Shown: positions 6,474 through 18,701 of the stretch, in pieces | Layout: each line of letters opens with the position of its first letter | How positions within the stretch are numbered: the first letter of the stretch is position 1 | NCBI RefSeq assembly: GCF_024198255.1 | Contig: NZ_JAJVKW010000006.1 | Span: forward strand, 1 to 64,000 | Reading direction: 5' to 3' | Source: Myxococcus guangdongensis | GTDB lineage: Bacteria > Myxococcota > Myxococcia > Myxococcales > Myxococcaceae | Length of the DNA: 64,000 bases | Position numbers and translations under genes: made by a program | Notes under the pieces: generated by a model | Seen by the model: the letters and a program-made list of their open reading frames with translations, nothing else | Database searches by the model: none | What the model was told of the DNA's origin: nothing

Positions 6474-7751
6474 ATGAAGGTCCAGGTCGAAGAGCTCTCT
6501 CCCATCGAGAAGAAGCTCTCCATCGAGGTCGAGTCCGCCCGCGTGGCGGAAGAGCTGAACCGCGCTTACTCCAAGCTTGGCCAGCAGGTGCGGTTGCCGG
6601 GCTTCCGACAGGGCAAGGTGCCCCGCCGCATCCTCGAGCAGCGCTTCAAGGACCAGGTCGAGGACGAGGTCATCCAGCGCGTGGTGCAGACGGCCTACCT
6701 GGACGCGGTGCGCGAGCACAACGTGGAGGTGGTGGCCAGCCCGCAGGTGACCAACCAGGGTCTCAAGGCCAACGCGCCCTTCAGCTTCGAGGCCCGGGTG
6801 GAGGTCAAGCCCAAGGTCGAGGCGAAGGAGTACGCGGAGCTGCCGCTGACCAAGGCGGACACCACCGTCACCGACGAGCAGATCAACGAGCAGCTCGGCC
6901 GCATGCGCCAGTCGCTGAGCCGGCTGGAGCCCGTGACGGACCGCGACTCGGCGGCCTCGGGTGACTATGCGACGGTGGACTACGACGCCACCGTGGACGG
7001 CCAGCCGTTCGCCGGCGGCAAGGCCGAGGGCATCACCGTCCAGGTGCAGCCCGGTGAGCTGGTCGAGTCGAAGATCGCCGCCCTCGAGGGCGTGAAGGTG
7101 GGCGAGTCCAAGGACGTCGACTACGTCTTCCCCGCCGACTACCGGGTGGAGGAGGTGCGGGGGAAGACGGGCCGCTTCCACGTCACCTTGAAGGAGATCA
7201 AGAAGGAGATCTCCCCCGAGCTCAACGACGAGCTCGCGAAGGAGACGGGCATCGCGCAGACGCTCGAGGAGCTGCGCGCCAAGCTGCGCACCGACATGGA
7301 GCGCGCGCGTCGTTCGCAAGCGGACAACGACGACCGCGAGGCGGTGATGAAGGGCCTCGTGGAGCGCAACCCGTTCGAGGTCCCCCGCGCCATGGTGGAG
7401 CGCGCGATGGACTCCATGCTGCGCGGCGCCCTGCAGCAGCTGCAGCGCTCGGGCGTGGACCCCAGCCGTCTGAACCTGGACTTCAACCGCCTGCGCGAGG
7501 AGATGCGCGAGAAGGCGACCCAGGAGGTGAAGGGGACGCTGCTGCTGGAGGCCATCGCCCTCAAGGAGGGCATCCAGGCGAGCGACGCGGACGTGGACGC
7601 TCGCATCGAGCAGCTCGCCGTGGAGGCGGGCCAGCCGGTGGAGGCCGTGAAGCGCTACTTCAAGGGTCCGGACGAGCGCCTCGGGTTGTCTCTGCGACTG
7701 CGCGAGGAAAAGACGATTGAATTCCTGAAGGGCCGGGCGAAGTATTCCTGA
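6474..7751 (+). CDS. tig: Trigger factor, ribosome-associated chaperone and prolyl isomerase
   Basis: The product has 425 residues, close to the family length. The N-terminal ribosome-binding domain carries the signature GFRQGKVP at residues 43-50. A PPIase domain occupies about 155-245 ([19 protein letters not shown]..., VQVQPGELV), and the helical C-terminal arms (about 250-425) form the substrate cradle. Trigger factor binds L23 at the exit tunnel and shields nascent chains. It lies directly upstream of clpP and clpX, an order conserved in many bacteria. Start ATG 6474 gives the canonical [15 protein letters not shown]-terminus. Confidence 0.97.
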   Translation: MKVQVEELSPIEKKLSIEVESARVAEELNRAYSKLGQQVRLPGFRQGKVPRRILEQRFKDQVEDEVIQRVVQTAYLDAVREHNVEVVASPQVTNQGLKANAPFSFEARVEVKPKVEAKEYAELPLTKADTTVTDEQINEQLGRMRQSLSRLEPVTDRDSAASGDYATVDYDATVDGQPFAGGKAEGITVQVQPGELVESKIAALEGVKVGESKDVDYVFPADYRVEEVRGKTGRFHVTLKEIKKEISPELNDELAKETGIAQTLEELRAKLRTDMERARRSQADNDDREAVMKGLVERNPFEVPRAMVERAMDSMLRGALQQLQRSGVDPSRLNLDFNRLREEMREKATQEVKGTLLLEAIALKEGIQASDADVDARIEQLAVEAGQPVEAVKRYFKGPDERLGLSLRLREEKTIEFLKGRAKYS

Positions 7752-7800
7752 GGTTCTCCGTCCCTAGCGCCGTCTATCCGAGCCTTCTCTCGAGGTCGCC

Positions 7801-8421
7801 ATGCCCTTCATGCCCGTTCCCTACGTCATCGAGCAGACGCACCGCGGTGAGCGCTCGTACGACATCTACAGCCGGCTCCTGAAGGACCGCATCATCATGC
7901 TGGGCACCGAAATCGACGATGACGTGGCCAACGTCATCGTCGCCCAGCTGCTGTTCCTCGAGTCCGAGGACCCGGACAAGGACATCAACATCTACATCAA
8001 CTCGCCGGGCGGCTCCGTCACGGCGGGCATGGCCATCTACGACACGATGCAGTACGTCAAGCCGCCGGTCTCCACCATCTGCGTGGGGCAGGCGGCGTCG
8101 ATGGGGGCCGTGCTGCTGCTCGCCGGGACGAAGGGCAAGCGCTACGCCCTGCCGTCCAGCCGCATCATGATCCACCAGCCGCTGGGTGGGGTGCGGGGCC
8201 AGGCGACGGACATCGAAATCCAGGCCCGCGAAATCCTGCGGATGAAGGCGAAGCTCAACGAGCTCATCGTCAAGCACACCGGGCAGTCCATCGAGCGCGT
8301 GGAGAAGGACACGGACCGCGACTACTTCATGGGCGCCACGGAGGCGAAGGCCTACGGAATCATCGATGAAATCCAGAACCCCCGCAAAGTGGTGGGCCTG
8401 GGCAAGGACGAGAAGAAGTAG
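7801..8421 (+). CDS. clpP: ATP-dependent Clp protease proteolytic subunit
   Basis: The product has 206 residues. The serine protease triad is visible as S100 (GQAASMGA), H125 (MIHQP) and D174 (RDYFMGA), at the spacing usual for ClpP. The N-terminus [13 protein letters not shown] is typical, and the extra Met at position 4 is an alternative start. The tetradecamer degrades substrates unfolded by ClpX, encoded next. It follows tig by 49 bp and is probably in the same transcript. A hairpin with a T-rich tail (8454-8500) separates it from clpX. Confidence 0.97.
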   Translation: MPFMPVPYVIEQTHRGERSYDIYSRLLKDRIIMLGTEIDDDVANVIVAQLLFLESEDPDKDINIYINSPGGSVTAGMAIYDTMQYVKPPVSTICVGQAASMGAVLLLAGTKGKRYALPSSRIMIHQPLGGVRGQATDIEIQAREILRMKAKLNELIVKHTGQSIERVEKDTDRDYFMGATEAKAYGIIDEIQNPRKVVGLGKDEKK

Positions 8422-8453
8422 ACGTTTGCCGGGGCTCGACGCCTCGGCCGGTG

Positions 8454-8500
8454 GCCGGAGCCGCGGGAATTCGCCCCCGCGACTCCGGCTTTCTGCTTTC
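8454..8500 (+). terminator. Terminator or attenuator between clpP and clpX
   Basis: GCCGGAGCCGCGGG (8454-8467) pairs with CCCGCGACTCCGGC (8476-8489) with a single C/A mismatch, followed by TTTCTGCTTTCT. The gap to clpX is 213 bp, so clpX may have its own promoter or be expressed by read-through. Confidence 0.7.
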
Positions 8501-8634
8501 TGCGCCGACCCACTCCCCCTGTTAAGTACAGGGAAGGCGCGTGGACGTCCCTGATGGGGGCTGACTAGATTGGCCTGGAGCCGAGGCGGGTGGCGCTCGG
8601 GGCGGGCGGCTTTACAGGCGCAGCGAGGGATTTC

Positions 8635-9918
8635 ATGGCGGGCAAGAACGTGGAGAAGCGAGACAACCAGACCCTCTGCTGCTCCTTCTGCGGCAAGTCG
8701 CAGAAGGAGGTGAAGAAGCTCATCGCGGGGCCGACGGTCTACATCTGCGACGAGTGCATCGGGCTGTGCAACGACATCATCGCGGAGGAGATCGACCGCG
8801 AGGAGACCAAGGACACCAAGCTGCGCATCCCGCGGCCCTCCGAAATCAAGGCCGTGCTCGACGAGTACGTCATCGGCCAGGAGCGCGCGAAGAAGACGCT
8901 GTCGGTGGCCGTGCACAACCACTACAAGCGCATCGAGTCCAAGGTCGCGCTCGAGGACGTGGAGCTCCAGAAGAGCAACATCCTCCTGCTCGGCCCGACG
9001 GGCAGCGGCAAGACGCTGCTGGCCCAGACGCTGGCGCGCATCCTCAACGTCCCCTTCACCATTGCCGACGCCACGTGCCTCACCGAGGCCGGCTACGTGG
9101 GCGAGGACGTGGAGAACATCATCGTCAACCTGCTGCAGGCCGCCGACCATGACATCGAGCGGGCCCAGCGCGGCATCGTCTACATCGACGAAATCGACAA
9201 GATCGCCCGCAAGTCGGAGAACCCCTCCATCACCCGCGACGTCAGCGGCGAGGGCGTCCAGCAGGCGCTGCTCAAAATCATCGAAGGTACGGTGGCCAAC
9301 GTTCCGCCCAAGGGTGGCCGCAAGCACCCGCAGCAGGAGTTCCTGCAGGTGGACACCACCAACATCCTGTTCATCTGCGGCGGCGCGTTCGGCGGGCTGG
9401 ATCAGGTCATCGAGCGGCGCCTGGGTGGCCGCAGCCTGGGCTTCGGCGCGGACATCCAGTCGAAGAAGCAGCGCAACCTGTCGGAGCTGCTCAAGCACGT
9501 GGAGCCGGAGGACCTGCTCAAGTTCGGCATGATTCCGGAGTTCATCGGCCGTCTGCCCATCATCACCGCGCTGGAGGAGCTGGATGAGCCCGCGCTCATC
9601 AACATCCTCAACCAGCCGAAGAACGCGCTGACCAAGCAGTACAAGAAGCTCTTCGAGCTGGACGGCGTGGCGCTGAAGTTCACCGACGGCGCGCTCAAGG
9701 CCATCGCCAGCGAGGCCATCCGCCGCAAGGCGGGCGCCCGCGGCCTGCGCTCCATCCTCGAGTCGGCCATGCTGGACGTGATGTACGAAATCCCGTCCCG
9801 CAAGACGGTCCGCGAGGTGCTCATCTCCGAGGAGGTCATCCTCAAGAAGAGCGAGCCCGTCGTGCTCCACGCGGCGCCGGAGAAGGAGCCCGCCGAGCCG
9901 AAGAAGGAATCCGCGTAA
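8635..9918 (+). CDS. clpX: ClpX, AAA+ unfoldase subunit of the ClpXP protease
   Basis: The product has 427 residues. The N-terminal zinc-binding domain has C16, C19, C38 and C41 (CSFC...CDEC). The AAA+ module has Walker A GPTGSGKT (120-127), Walker B IVYIDEID (about 181-188) and the sensor and arginine-finger region around [14 protein letters not shown] 8635 is chosen over an in-frame ATG at 8590 because GAGGGA lies eight bases upstream and the protein then begins at the conserved zinc domain. The tail after residue 410 is Glu/Pro/Lys-rich. A GC hairpin (9934-9940/9954-9960) follows the stop. Confidence 0.97.
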   Translation: MAGKNVEKRDNQTLCCSFCGKSQKEVKKLIAGPTVYICDECIGLCNDIIAEEIDREETKDTKLRIPRPSEIKAVLDEYVIGQERAKKTLSVAVHNHYKRIESKVALEDVELQKSNILLLGPTGSGKTLLAQTLARILNVPFTIADATCLTEAGYVGEDVENIIVNLLQAADHDIERAQRGIVYIDEIDKIARKSENPSITRDVSGEGVQQALLKIIEGTVANVPPKGGRKHPQQEFLQVDTTNILFICGGAFGGLDQVIERRLGGRSLGFGADIQSKKQRNLSELLKHVEPEDLLKFGMIPEFIGRLPIITALEELDEPALINILNQPKNALTKQYKKLFELDGVALKFTDGALKAIASEAIRRKAGARGLRSILESAMLDVMYEIPSRKTVREVLISEEVILKKSEPVVLHAAPEKEPAEPKKESA

Positions 9919-9933
9919 GTCGCGGACTCTTCC

Positions 9934-9960
9934 GGGCCGCTCCTCTGGATGGGGCGGCCC
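9934..9960 (+). terminator. GC-rich hairpin after clpX
   Basis: GGGCCGC (9934-9940) pairs with GCGGCCC (9954-9960) across a 13-base loop. No T-tract follows, so termination is uncertain. Confidence 0.4.
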
Positions 9961-10099
9961 CTGGGATGTGACGGAGCGCGTCAAGGGCCCTGCGACGGCT
10001 CCGACGCGCTCCTCGCATTCAGGGCGGGCGGGGTGGCGCAGGCCTGTAGCCCACGGTTTTTGTGGGACGGGCGAGGGCGTTTCTGTATGTGCTGGCTCC

Positions 10100-12280
10100 A
10101 TGAGACAGCTCCCCGTGCCTGCCTTGTTGATGCTCGTTGCCTGTGCTGGCTCGACGCCGGCGAAACGGGAGGTGCCCGTGGAGGCGCCGGCCCAGGAGGA
10201 ACACGCGCGCATGGCTTACCCGGCGACTCGGGTGGACGCGGTGGTGGACACGGTGCACGGGGTGCAGGTGCCGGACGCCTTCCGCTGGCTGGAGGACGAG
10301 AAGGCCCCGGACGTCCAGGCGTGGATGAAGGCGCAGGACGTGCTCACGCGCGACGCGCTGGCGAAGTCGCCCGTGCGTGACGCGCTGGCCAAGCGCTTCC
10401 GCGAGCTGTTCTACGTGGACTCCATCTCCATGCCGGCGCGCCGCGCGGGCCGCTACTTCTACGTGCGCACGCACAAGGACAAGGAGAAGGCGGTCCTCTA
10501 CTGGCGTGACGGCGAGCAGGGCCAGGAGAAGGTGCTCCTGGACCCGAACGGCTGGAGCCAGGACGGCTCGGTGTCGCTGGGCACGTGGTCGCCGTCGTGG
10601 GACGGCAAGAAGCTGGTCTTCGCGCAGAAGCCCAACGCGGCCGACGAGGCCGTGCTGCACGTGGTGGACGTGGACTCGGGTGAGTGGTCCAAGGTCGACG
10701 TCATCGAGGGCGCCAAGTACGCGCAGCCCAAGTGGACGCCGGACGGCAAGGGCTTCTATTACGAGTGGCTGCCCACCGACGCGGCCATCCCCGTGGACGC
10801 GCGCCCGGGCTACACCAGCTTGCGTTTCCACAAGCTGGGGGAGGCGCCCTCCAAGGACGCGGAGATCCACCCGCGCACGGGAGACCCGTCCACCTTCCTG
10901 CAGGGTGACTTGAGCCGGGACGGCCAGTTCCTGTTCGTCTCCATCCTGCGGGGCTGGATTGAGAACGACGTCTACTGGAAGCGGCCGGGGGAGAAGGACT
11001 TCCGCCTGCTGGTGAAGGGGCAGGGCGCCAAGTACAGCGTGCAGGCCTGGAAGGGCCGCTTCTACGTCACCACGGACGAGGGCGCCCCGCGCCAGCGCGT
11101 CTTCGAGGTGGACCCGGCGAAGCCCGCGCGCGCCCAGTGGAAGGAAATCGTCCCGCAGGACCCGGTGGCCGCGCTCCAGTCGGTGAACATCGTCGGTGAG
11201 CACCTGGCGCTGGAGTACATGAAGGACGCGACGACGCTCGTCCGCGTGGCCACCCTGAAGGGCAAGCCCGTGCGCGAGGTGGCGCTGCCCGGCGTGGGCG
11301 CGGCCTCCAACCTGACGGGCCTGGAGGACCAGGACGAGGCGTACTTCGTCTTCACGTCCTTCACCACGCCCCGGCGCGTCTACAAGACGTCCGTCAAGAC
11401 GGGCGAGTCCACGCTGTGGGCGCAGGTGGAGGTGCCCATGGACCCGGCGGCCTACACCGTGGACCAGGTCTTCTACCCGTCCAAGGACGGCACCCGCGTG
11501 CCCATGTTCCTGGTGCACAAGAAGGACCTGAAGCGCGACGGCAACGCGCCCACGCTGCTCTACGGGTACGGCGGCTTCAACGTGAACATGGAGGCCACCT
11601 TCCGTGGCAGCATCCTGCCCTGGCTGGACGCCGGCGGCGTCTACGCGGTGGCCAACCTGCGGGGTGGGGGCGAGTACGGCGCCGAGTGGCACGAGGCGGG
11701 CCGCATGGCGAAGAAGCAGAACGTCTTCGACGACTTCCACGCCGCCGCCGAGTACCTCGTGCGTGAGAAGTACACCCAGCCCCGCCGCCTGGCCATCCAG
11801 GGAGGCAGCAACGGAGGGCTCCTGGTGGGGGCGGCCATGACTCAGCGCCCGGAGCTGTACGGGGCGGTGGTGTGCCAGGTGCCCCTCTTGGACATGGTGC
11901 GCTACCACCTCTTCGGGAGCGGCCGGACGTGGATTCCCGAGTACGGGACGGCGGAGAAGGCCGAGGACTTCCAGGTGCTGCACGCCTACTCGCCCTACCA
12001 CCACGTCAAGCCGGACGTGACCTACCCGGCGCTCCTGATGATGTCCGCGGACCACGATGACCGGGTGGACCCCATGCACGCTCGCAAGTTCGTGGCGGCG
12101 GTGCAGCAGGCGGCGGGCAACCGGGCCAAGGCGCTGCTGCGCATCGAAATGAACGCAGGACACAGTGGCGCGGACCAGGTGGCCAAGAGCATTGAATCCA
12201 GCGCGGACCTGTATGCGTTCCTTTTCGAGGCGTTGGAGGTTGGTGGGCTACAGGGTGGGGAGGCAGCGCAGGCCCGCTGA
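10100..12280 (+). CDS. Prolyl oligopeptidase family serine peptidase, predicted lipoprotein
   Basis: The product has 726 residues (family S9A). The start at ATG 10100 begins MRQLPVPALLMLVACAGS, a short signal peptide with lipobox LVAC, so the enzyme is probably anchored in the envelope. Residues about 40-440 are the seven-bladed propeller that limits access to small peptides. The C-terminal alpha/beta hydrolase domain carries S570 (GGSNGG), the Asp in DHDDRVDP (651-658) and H688 (NAGHSG). It cleaves after proline in short peptides. It sits between clpX and lon in the proteolysis block, yet as a lipoprotein it works in a different compartment from those cytoplasmic proteases. Confidence 0.95.
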   Translation: MRQLPVPALLMLVACAGSTPAKREVPVEAPAQEEHARMAYPATRVDAVVDTVHGVQVPDAFRWLEDEKAPDVQAWMKAQDVLTRDALAKSPVRDALAKRFRELFYVDSISMPARRAGRYFYVRTHKDKEKAVLYWRDGEQGQEKVLLDPNGWSQDGSVSLGTWSPSWDGKKLVFAQKPNAADEAVLHVVDVDSGEWSKVDVIEGAKYAQPKWTPDGKGFYYEWLPTDAAIPVDARPGYTSLRFHKLGEAPSKDAEIHPRTGDPSTFLQGDLSRDGQFLFVSILRGWIENDVYWKRPGEKDFRLLVKGQGAKYSVQAWKGRFYVTTDEGAPRQRVFEVDPAKPARAQWKEIVPQDPVAALQSVNIVGEHLALEYMKDATTLVRVATLKGKPVREVALPGVGAASNLTGLEDQDEAYFVFTSFTTPRRVYKTSVKTGESTLWAQVEVPMDPAAYTVDQVFYPSKDGTRVPMFLVHKKDLKRDGNAPTLLYGYGGFNVNMEATFRGSILPWLDAGGVYAVANLRGGGEYGAEWHEAGRMAKKQNVFDDFHAAAEYLVREKYTQPRRLAIQGGSNGGLLVGAAMTQRPELYGAVVCQVPLLDMVRYHLFGSGRTWIPEYGTAEKAEDFQVLHAYSPYHHVKPDVTYPALLMMSADHDDRVDPMHARKFVAAVQQAAGNRAKALLRIEMNAGHSGADQVAKSIESSADLYAFLFEALEVGGLQGGEAAQAR

Positions 12281-12441
12281 CACCGGGAGGGAACGTCCGA
12301 GGAAGCTTCGGGTGTTCCCTTGATGGCAGCAGGTGGTTCCCCAATCTTGAGGCGGGGAACGGCACCTGAAACCGACGTGTTATAGACGTGCTTCACCCCG
12401 GGTGTGCGCTCGCCGGACGAGCAACCGGGCAACTCTTCAGG

Positions 12442-12462
12442 GGCCTACCCTCCCGGTAGGCC
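12442..12462 (+). promoter_or_regulatory. Perfect hairpin in the lon leader
   Basis: GGCCTACC (12442-12449) pairs perfectly with GGTAGGCC (12455-12462) around CTCCC, ending 16 bases before the lon start codon. No T-tract follows, so it is more likely a leader structure or an operator than a terminator. It could affect access to the ribosome-binding site. Confidence 0.45.
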
Positions 12463-12478
12463 AGCAGGTGGCGGATAC

Positions 12479-14935
<2,457 letters not shown>

Positions 14936-14953
14936 CGAGTCGGGGGTGACAGG

Positions 14954-14971
14954 GGAGGGCTTCGGCCCTCC
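14954..14971 (+). terminator. UUCG-capped hairpin after lon
   Basis: GGAGGGC (14954-14960), loop TTCG and GCCCTCC (14965-14971) form a very stable tetraloop hairpin 19 bases after the lon stop. Only TTG follows. It probably works with the second hairpin downstream. Confidence 0.6.
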
Positions 14972-14982
14972 TTGAAGTGCTC

Positions 14983-15040
14983 GAAGCCAGGACGTCCGTC
15001 GACCCACGAGGTCGCCGGGCTCCTGGCTTCTCTCTTTTCT
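14983..15040 (+). terminator. Second terminator after lon with T-rich tail
   Basis: GAAGCCAGGA (14983-14992) pairs perfectly with TCCTGGCTTC (15021-15030) across a 28-base loop, followed by TCTCTTTTCT. The 10-bp stem and T-rich tail support intrinsic termination of lon before the ABC transporter genes. Confidence 0.65.
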
Positions 15041-15107
15041 GGCGGGCAGACGGGGCGTCTGGCTTCTGTTGCCGGGCGTCCCTGGCTTCGGGGTACAACG
15101 GGGCCCG

Positions 15108-16808
15108 GTGGCTCCTCGCGCTCGACTCGCCTGGTGGTGTCTGTTGCTGGCCTGGGTGACCGGGGCCTGCGGGCCGTGCGGCTTCCAGCCGGAGTCGGGC
15201 GTCAAGGTGGTGGTGCCCGCGATGCCCACCACGCTGGATTGGAGCCATTCGGACCCGGAGAGCTGGGCGAACTACCCGGTGATGCTGGCGACGCAGAAGG
15301 GGCTGACGCTGCTGGGCGCGGACCACTCGGTGCGGCCGGGGTTGGCGGAGCGGTGGGAACGCGCTCGCGACGAGAAGGGCCGCGAGGTCTACGTCTTCCA
15401 CCTGCGGGGGGATGTGCGGTGGTCGGATGGCGCTCCGCTCGTGGCCCGAGACTTCGTCGTGGGGTGGCGGCGCGCGCTGCGGGGACGTGAGCGCGGGGAG
15501 ATGGCGGACCTGGAGGGTGCGTCGGAGGTGCTGGCGCTGCAGGACCGCATGGCGCCCGAGGCGGACATCCGCGCGGCGCTGGAGCACGTGGGCGTGGAGG
15601 CGGTGGACACGCGGACGCTCCGGGTGACGCTGGCGCATCCGCGCAGCTACTTCCTGGCCCGCATCGCGAACGTCTACATCTTCTACCCGGCGCCCTCGGC
15701 GGATTTGGAGGGGCGCTCGGATGAGGAGGTCCGTGACTATTTCGACCGGCCTCGTGATGGTCGGCCGCTGGCCTTGGGGCCGTATCGCGTGGAGAGCTGG
15801 GACCGGGCGGGGGAGCGGGTGCGGTTGGTCTACAACCCGCGCTCGGCATTTCCTCCGCCCATGGCTCCGGGCGAGGTGCCCGTGCCCGTCATCACGTTGA
15901 TGAAGTCGGAGATTGGTCCCGCGCTGTATGAGCGGGACCGGGTGGACTTCGTCTTCGTGGACAGCGCCGCGGCGCTGCGTGTGAAGCGTCCCGAGGACCT
16001 CCAGCGCGAGCCGCTGTTGTCGACGTACTACCTGGCGTTCAACACGGAGCGCGCGCCGTTGGACAGGCCCGAGGTCCGTCGCGCGCTGTCACGGGCGTTG
16101 GACCGTGAGGCGTTGATGGCGGGGTTGCTGCCGGCCGCGCGGCCGTCTCATGTGTTGCTGCCTCCGGAGCTGCCGGGGGCGGCGTCGGCCGAGGAGGCGC
16201 TGCGGCTGCCGCACTACGAGCCCGAGCGCGCGAAGGCGGACCTGGCGTCGGTGGTCGGGATGGAGCGGCCGTTGAGGCTGGTGTACCGCTCGGGGGACAA
16301 CTTCGTGCCGGAGGTGGCGATCGCCGAGCGCGTGGCGGCGCAGCTGGCCCGGGTGGGCGTGAAGGTGGAGCTGGAGGCGCGCTCCGACTTCACGGCGGAG
16401 ATTTCGCGGCGCACGGCGCAGGGGCCTCGCGCGTATGACTTGTACCTGCGCCGGTTGGGCGGGGACTACGCGCACCCGAACACGTTCTTCACGCTCTTCG
16501 AGCGCTCGGGCAATCACCAGACGGGCTGGGAGACGCAGGGCGGTGGCGAGCCCATGGCGCGCTTCGAGCGACTGCTGGAGGCCGGGGACGGCGAGGCGGA
16601 CGAGGCGCGCGCGCGGACGATGTACGTGCAGGCGCAGGAGGTGCTGGTGGGGGAGCAGGCGGTGATTGCGCCGCTGTACCACCCGGACCGCTACTTCCGA
16701 GCGCGCGACACGTTGCGCGGCCTGGATGTGGACCCGTTCAACTTCCTGGCACTGCGCACGCTGCGCAGGGCCGCGCCGCCGGTGGCGCCCACCGAGGTGG
16801 CGCGATGA
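15108..16808 (+). CDS. Peptide/nickel-type ABC transporter substrate-binding lipoprotein
   Basis: The product has 566 residues from GTG 15108. The N-terminus has a hydrophobic signal ending in a lipobox (WVTGAC), so it is lipid-anchored. The fold is the bacterial SBP family 5 type (OppA/DppA): [54 protein letters not shown], and [18 protein letters not shown] near the C-terminus. It would capture short peptides or similar ligands for the permeases that follow. Its stop codon overlaps the next start (ATGA at 16805-16808), so translation is coupled. The start is uncertain: the frame is open further upstream, but only this GTG places the signal peptide at the N-terminus. Confidence 0.9.
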   Translation: MAPRARLAWWCLLLAWVTGACGPCGFQPESGVKVVVPAMPTTLDWSHSDPESWANYPVMLATQKGLTLLGADHSVRPGLAERWERARDEKGREVYVFHLRGDVRWSDGAPLVARDFVVGWRRALRGRERGEMADLEGASEVLALQDRMAPEADIRAALEHVGVEAVDTRTLRVTLAHPRSYFLARIANVYIFYPAPSADLEGRSDEEVRDYFDRPRDGRPLALGPYRVESWDRAGERVRLVYNPRSAFPPPMAPGEVPVPVITLMKSEIGPALYERDRVDFVFVDSAAALRVKRPEDLQREPLLSTYYLAFNTERAPLDRPEVRRALSRALDREALMAGLLPAARPSHVLLPPELPGAASAEEALRLPHYEPERAKADLASVVGMERPLRLVYRSGDNFVPEVAIAERVAAQLARVGVKVELEARSDFTAEISRRTAQGPRAYDLYLRRLGGDYAHPNTFFTLFERSGNHQTGWETQGGGEPMARFERLLEAGDGEADEARARTMYVQAQEVLVGEQAVIAPLYHPDRYFRARDTLRGLDVDPFNFLALRTLRRAAPPVAPTEVAR

Positions 16809-17689
16809 TGGCCGTGGTCCAGAAGCTCGCGCGGCAGTTGGTGCTGGTGCCCGTGGTCGCGGTGGCCTCTTACTTCCTCATGGCCATGTTGCCGCTCACC
16901 ACGGAGAGCGACGCCAAGCGGCAGGCCTCCCCGGAGCTGATGGCGTCGTATCGACGGGACCTCGGCCTCGGTGAGCCGCTCGGCTTCCTGCGTCCCTGGG
17001 AGAAGCTGTGGCGCGGTGAGCGGCTGGGCACGAGCGCGCAGGGCATCACCGGCGACGAGCTGGCGCGCAAGCTGTCGGGCAGCGTGGGCGTGGGGTTGCT
17101 CGCGCTTCCCCTGGCCCTGACGTGGGCGCTGGGCTTCGCGCTGGTGCGCACGCGCTGGCGGCGAGGTCGGTGGTCCGCGCTGGGGGACGTCGTGCCGGCG
17201 CTGGCCTTCGGTACGCCCGTGTTCATCCCCGCGCTGTTGCTCGCGCCCGCGGTGGTGGAGCGTGGGCACATGCTGCCGGAGCTGTGCGCGGCGCTCGTCA
17301 CGTCCATCTGGCCGGGCATCTTCCTGGGCACGCTGGTGGGGGACTCGCTGGAGACGGAGCTGTCGCGCGACTATGTGCGCACCGCGCTGGGCAAGGGGCT
17401 GTCGCAGGGCACGGTGCTGCGTCGCCATGTGCTTCCGAACGTGCTGCCCGCGCTGCTCGATGCCGTGGGGCCGGTGGCCACGGCGCTGCTCGCCGGCTCG
17501 TTCGCGGCCGAGCGCGTGCTGGGGCTGCCTTACTTCGGACAGCTCTACGTGCTCGCGGTGCTCAACAAGCAGGTCGCCGTCGTCGTGGTGGCGACCACCA
17601 CGTTCGCCTCGCTGCTCGTCGTCGTGAGCCTCGCGGTGGAGGTGGCCCGCTACGTCGTGGACCCGCGCTCGCGTGAGGCCCGCGCATGA
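16805..17689 (+). CDS. ABC transporter permease, OppB/DppB type
   Basis: The product has 294 residues, with a membrane helix at the N-terminus (about 10-30) and four to five more after residue 95. The cytoplasmic coupling loop is visible as DYVRTALGKGLSQGTVLRRHVLPN, the EAA-type motif that contacts the ATPase. It overlaps the upstream binding-protein gene by four bases. No ATPase gene follows in the operon. The stop codon lies within the first of two 21-bp direct repeats (17672-17692 and 17782-17802). Confidence 0.9.
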   Translation: MMAVVQKLARQLVLVPVVAVASYFLMAMLPLTTESDAKRQASPELMASYRRDLGLGEPLGFLRPWEKLWRGERLGTSAQGITGDELARKLSGSVGVGLLALPLALTWALGFALVRTRWRRGRWSALGDVVPALAFGTPVFIPALLLAPAVVERGHMLPELCAALVTSIWPGIFLGTLVGDSLETELSRDYVRTALGKGLSQGTVLRRHVLPNVLPALLDAVGPVATALLAGSFAAERVLGLPYFGQLYVLAVLNKQVAVVVVATTTFASLLVVVSLAVEVARYVVDPRSREARA

Positions 17690-17802
17690 GCCTCCCTTCG
17701 AGGATGCATCCCGCGGACTGTCTCGGCATCGCGCCGTGCGACCTGGCCGACGTGCTCTGTGTCGCGGCGGTGAAGTGTCCTCGTGAGGCCCGCGCATGAG
17801 CC
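17672..17802 (+). repeat. 21-bp direct repeats exactly 110 bp apart at the permease junction
   Basis: CGTGAGGCCCGCGCATGAGCC occurs at 17672-17692 and again at 17782-17802. In the first copy ATGA contains the stop of the upstream permease; in the second it provides the start of the downstream permease. This is what a 110-bp insertion or duplication inside an original ATGA overlap would leave. The intervening DNA (17693-17781) encodes nothing recognisable. Confidence 0.85.
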
Positions 17803-18608
17803 GCATCCCCGCGCGTGCCCGCTTCGGACTCGTGCTCCTCGTCGGGCTCGGTGTCCTCAGTCTCGTCGCCGGGCGGCTGTTCCCGGACGTGCTCGCGAAC
17901 ACGTGCCCGTTGGGTGTGGACCCGACGCGTCCGGACCGTACCGTGTGCGAGCTGGCCTTCGGTGGCCTCTGGGTCTCCCTCGCCGTGGGCCTGTGCGCTG
18001 GAGGGCTCTCCACGCTCATCGGCCTCGTCGTCGCCGCGGTGGCGCGGCTCGCGGGTGGTGCGTGGGAGCAGGCCCTGCTTCGCGGCGTGGACGCGGTCTT
18101 CGCCCTGCCCGATGTGCTCGTGGTGATGGTGCTCCAGCTCGCCGGCCAGTCGCTCGCGGACGCGGGGCTCGGCGGTGGACTGGGGCCCTTCGGGTTGATG
18201 GTGATGTCGCTCGCGCTGGTCGGGTGGGCCGGGCCCGCGCGCATGTTCCGCAACCGGCTGGCCACGCTCGAGGGGCAGGAGTACGTTGCCGCGGCGCGCG
18301 CGCTCGGCGGTGGCGGCACCCATGTCCTGCGCGTCCACTTGTGGCCCGCGCTCAGGCCCTTCGCGCTCGCCGTGTTCCTGAGCCGACTGCCCACCGCCAT
18401 CCTCACCGAGTCCACCGTCAGCTTCTTCGGCATCGCTCGCATGGAGCCGATGTCCCTGGGCCGCTACCTGGGCACCAGCTACGCCGCGCTCATCTACGAG
18501 GGCGGCGCGCGCGTGGTGCTCCCCGCGTGGGCGCTGTTGGTGATGCTGGTGCTCGGCGCGTCGCTCGCCTCCCAGGCGCTCTCGGCGGGCCCTCGCAAGG
18601 CCTCCTGA
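17796..18608 (+). CDS. ABC transporter permease, OppC/DppC type
   Basis: The product has 270 residues. It starts at ATG 17796, which lies inside the second direct repeat. There is a first membrane helix near the N-terminus (FGLVLLVGLGVLSLVAG) and several more. The coupling loop reads GQEYVAAARALGGGGTHVLRVHLWPA. It pairs with the upstream permease to form the membrane channel of a peptide importer. The matching OppD/OppF ATPases are not in the window; they must be encoded elsewhere or shared with another importer. Confidence 0.88.
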   Translation: MSRIPARARFGLVLLVGLGVLSLVAGRLFPDVLANTCPLGVDPTRPDRTVCELAFGGLWVSLAVGLCAGGLSTLIGLVVAAVARLAGGAWEQALLRGVDAVFALPDVLVVMVLQLAGQSLADAGLGGGLGPFGLMVMSLALVGWAGPARMFRNRLATLEGQEYVAAARALGGGGTHVLRVHLWPALRPFALAVFLSRLPTAILTESTVSFFGIARMEPMSLGRYLGTSYAALIYEGGARVVLPAWALLVMLVLGASLASQALSAGPRKAS

Positions 18609-18701
18609 GGAGCAGGCGCCGTGGGCGTGTCCGCTTGGAATTCCCACCGAGGAAATGTGGGTTCCCATCACACGGAAACCTTTTGCCCAACCGGTGCCCT
18701 C

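Noticed and set aside
9968-10099. Longer N-terminus for the prolyl oligopeptidase
   Set aside because: It would bury the lipoprotein signal peptide (MRQLPVP...LVAC) 44 residues inside the protein.
7774-10212. 812-codon minus-strand frame opposite clpP and clpX
   Set aside because: Rich in His, Arg and Leu as typical for antisense of GC-rich genes; fully covered by clpP and clpX.
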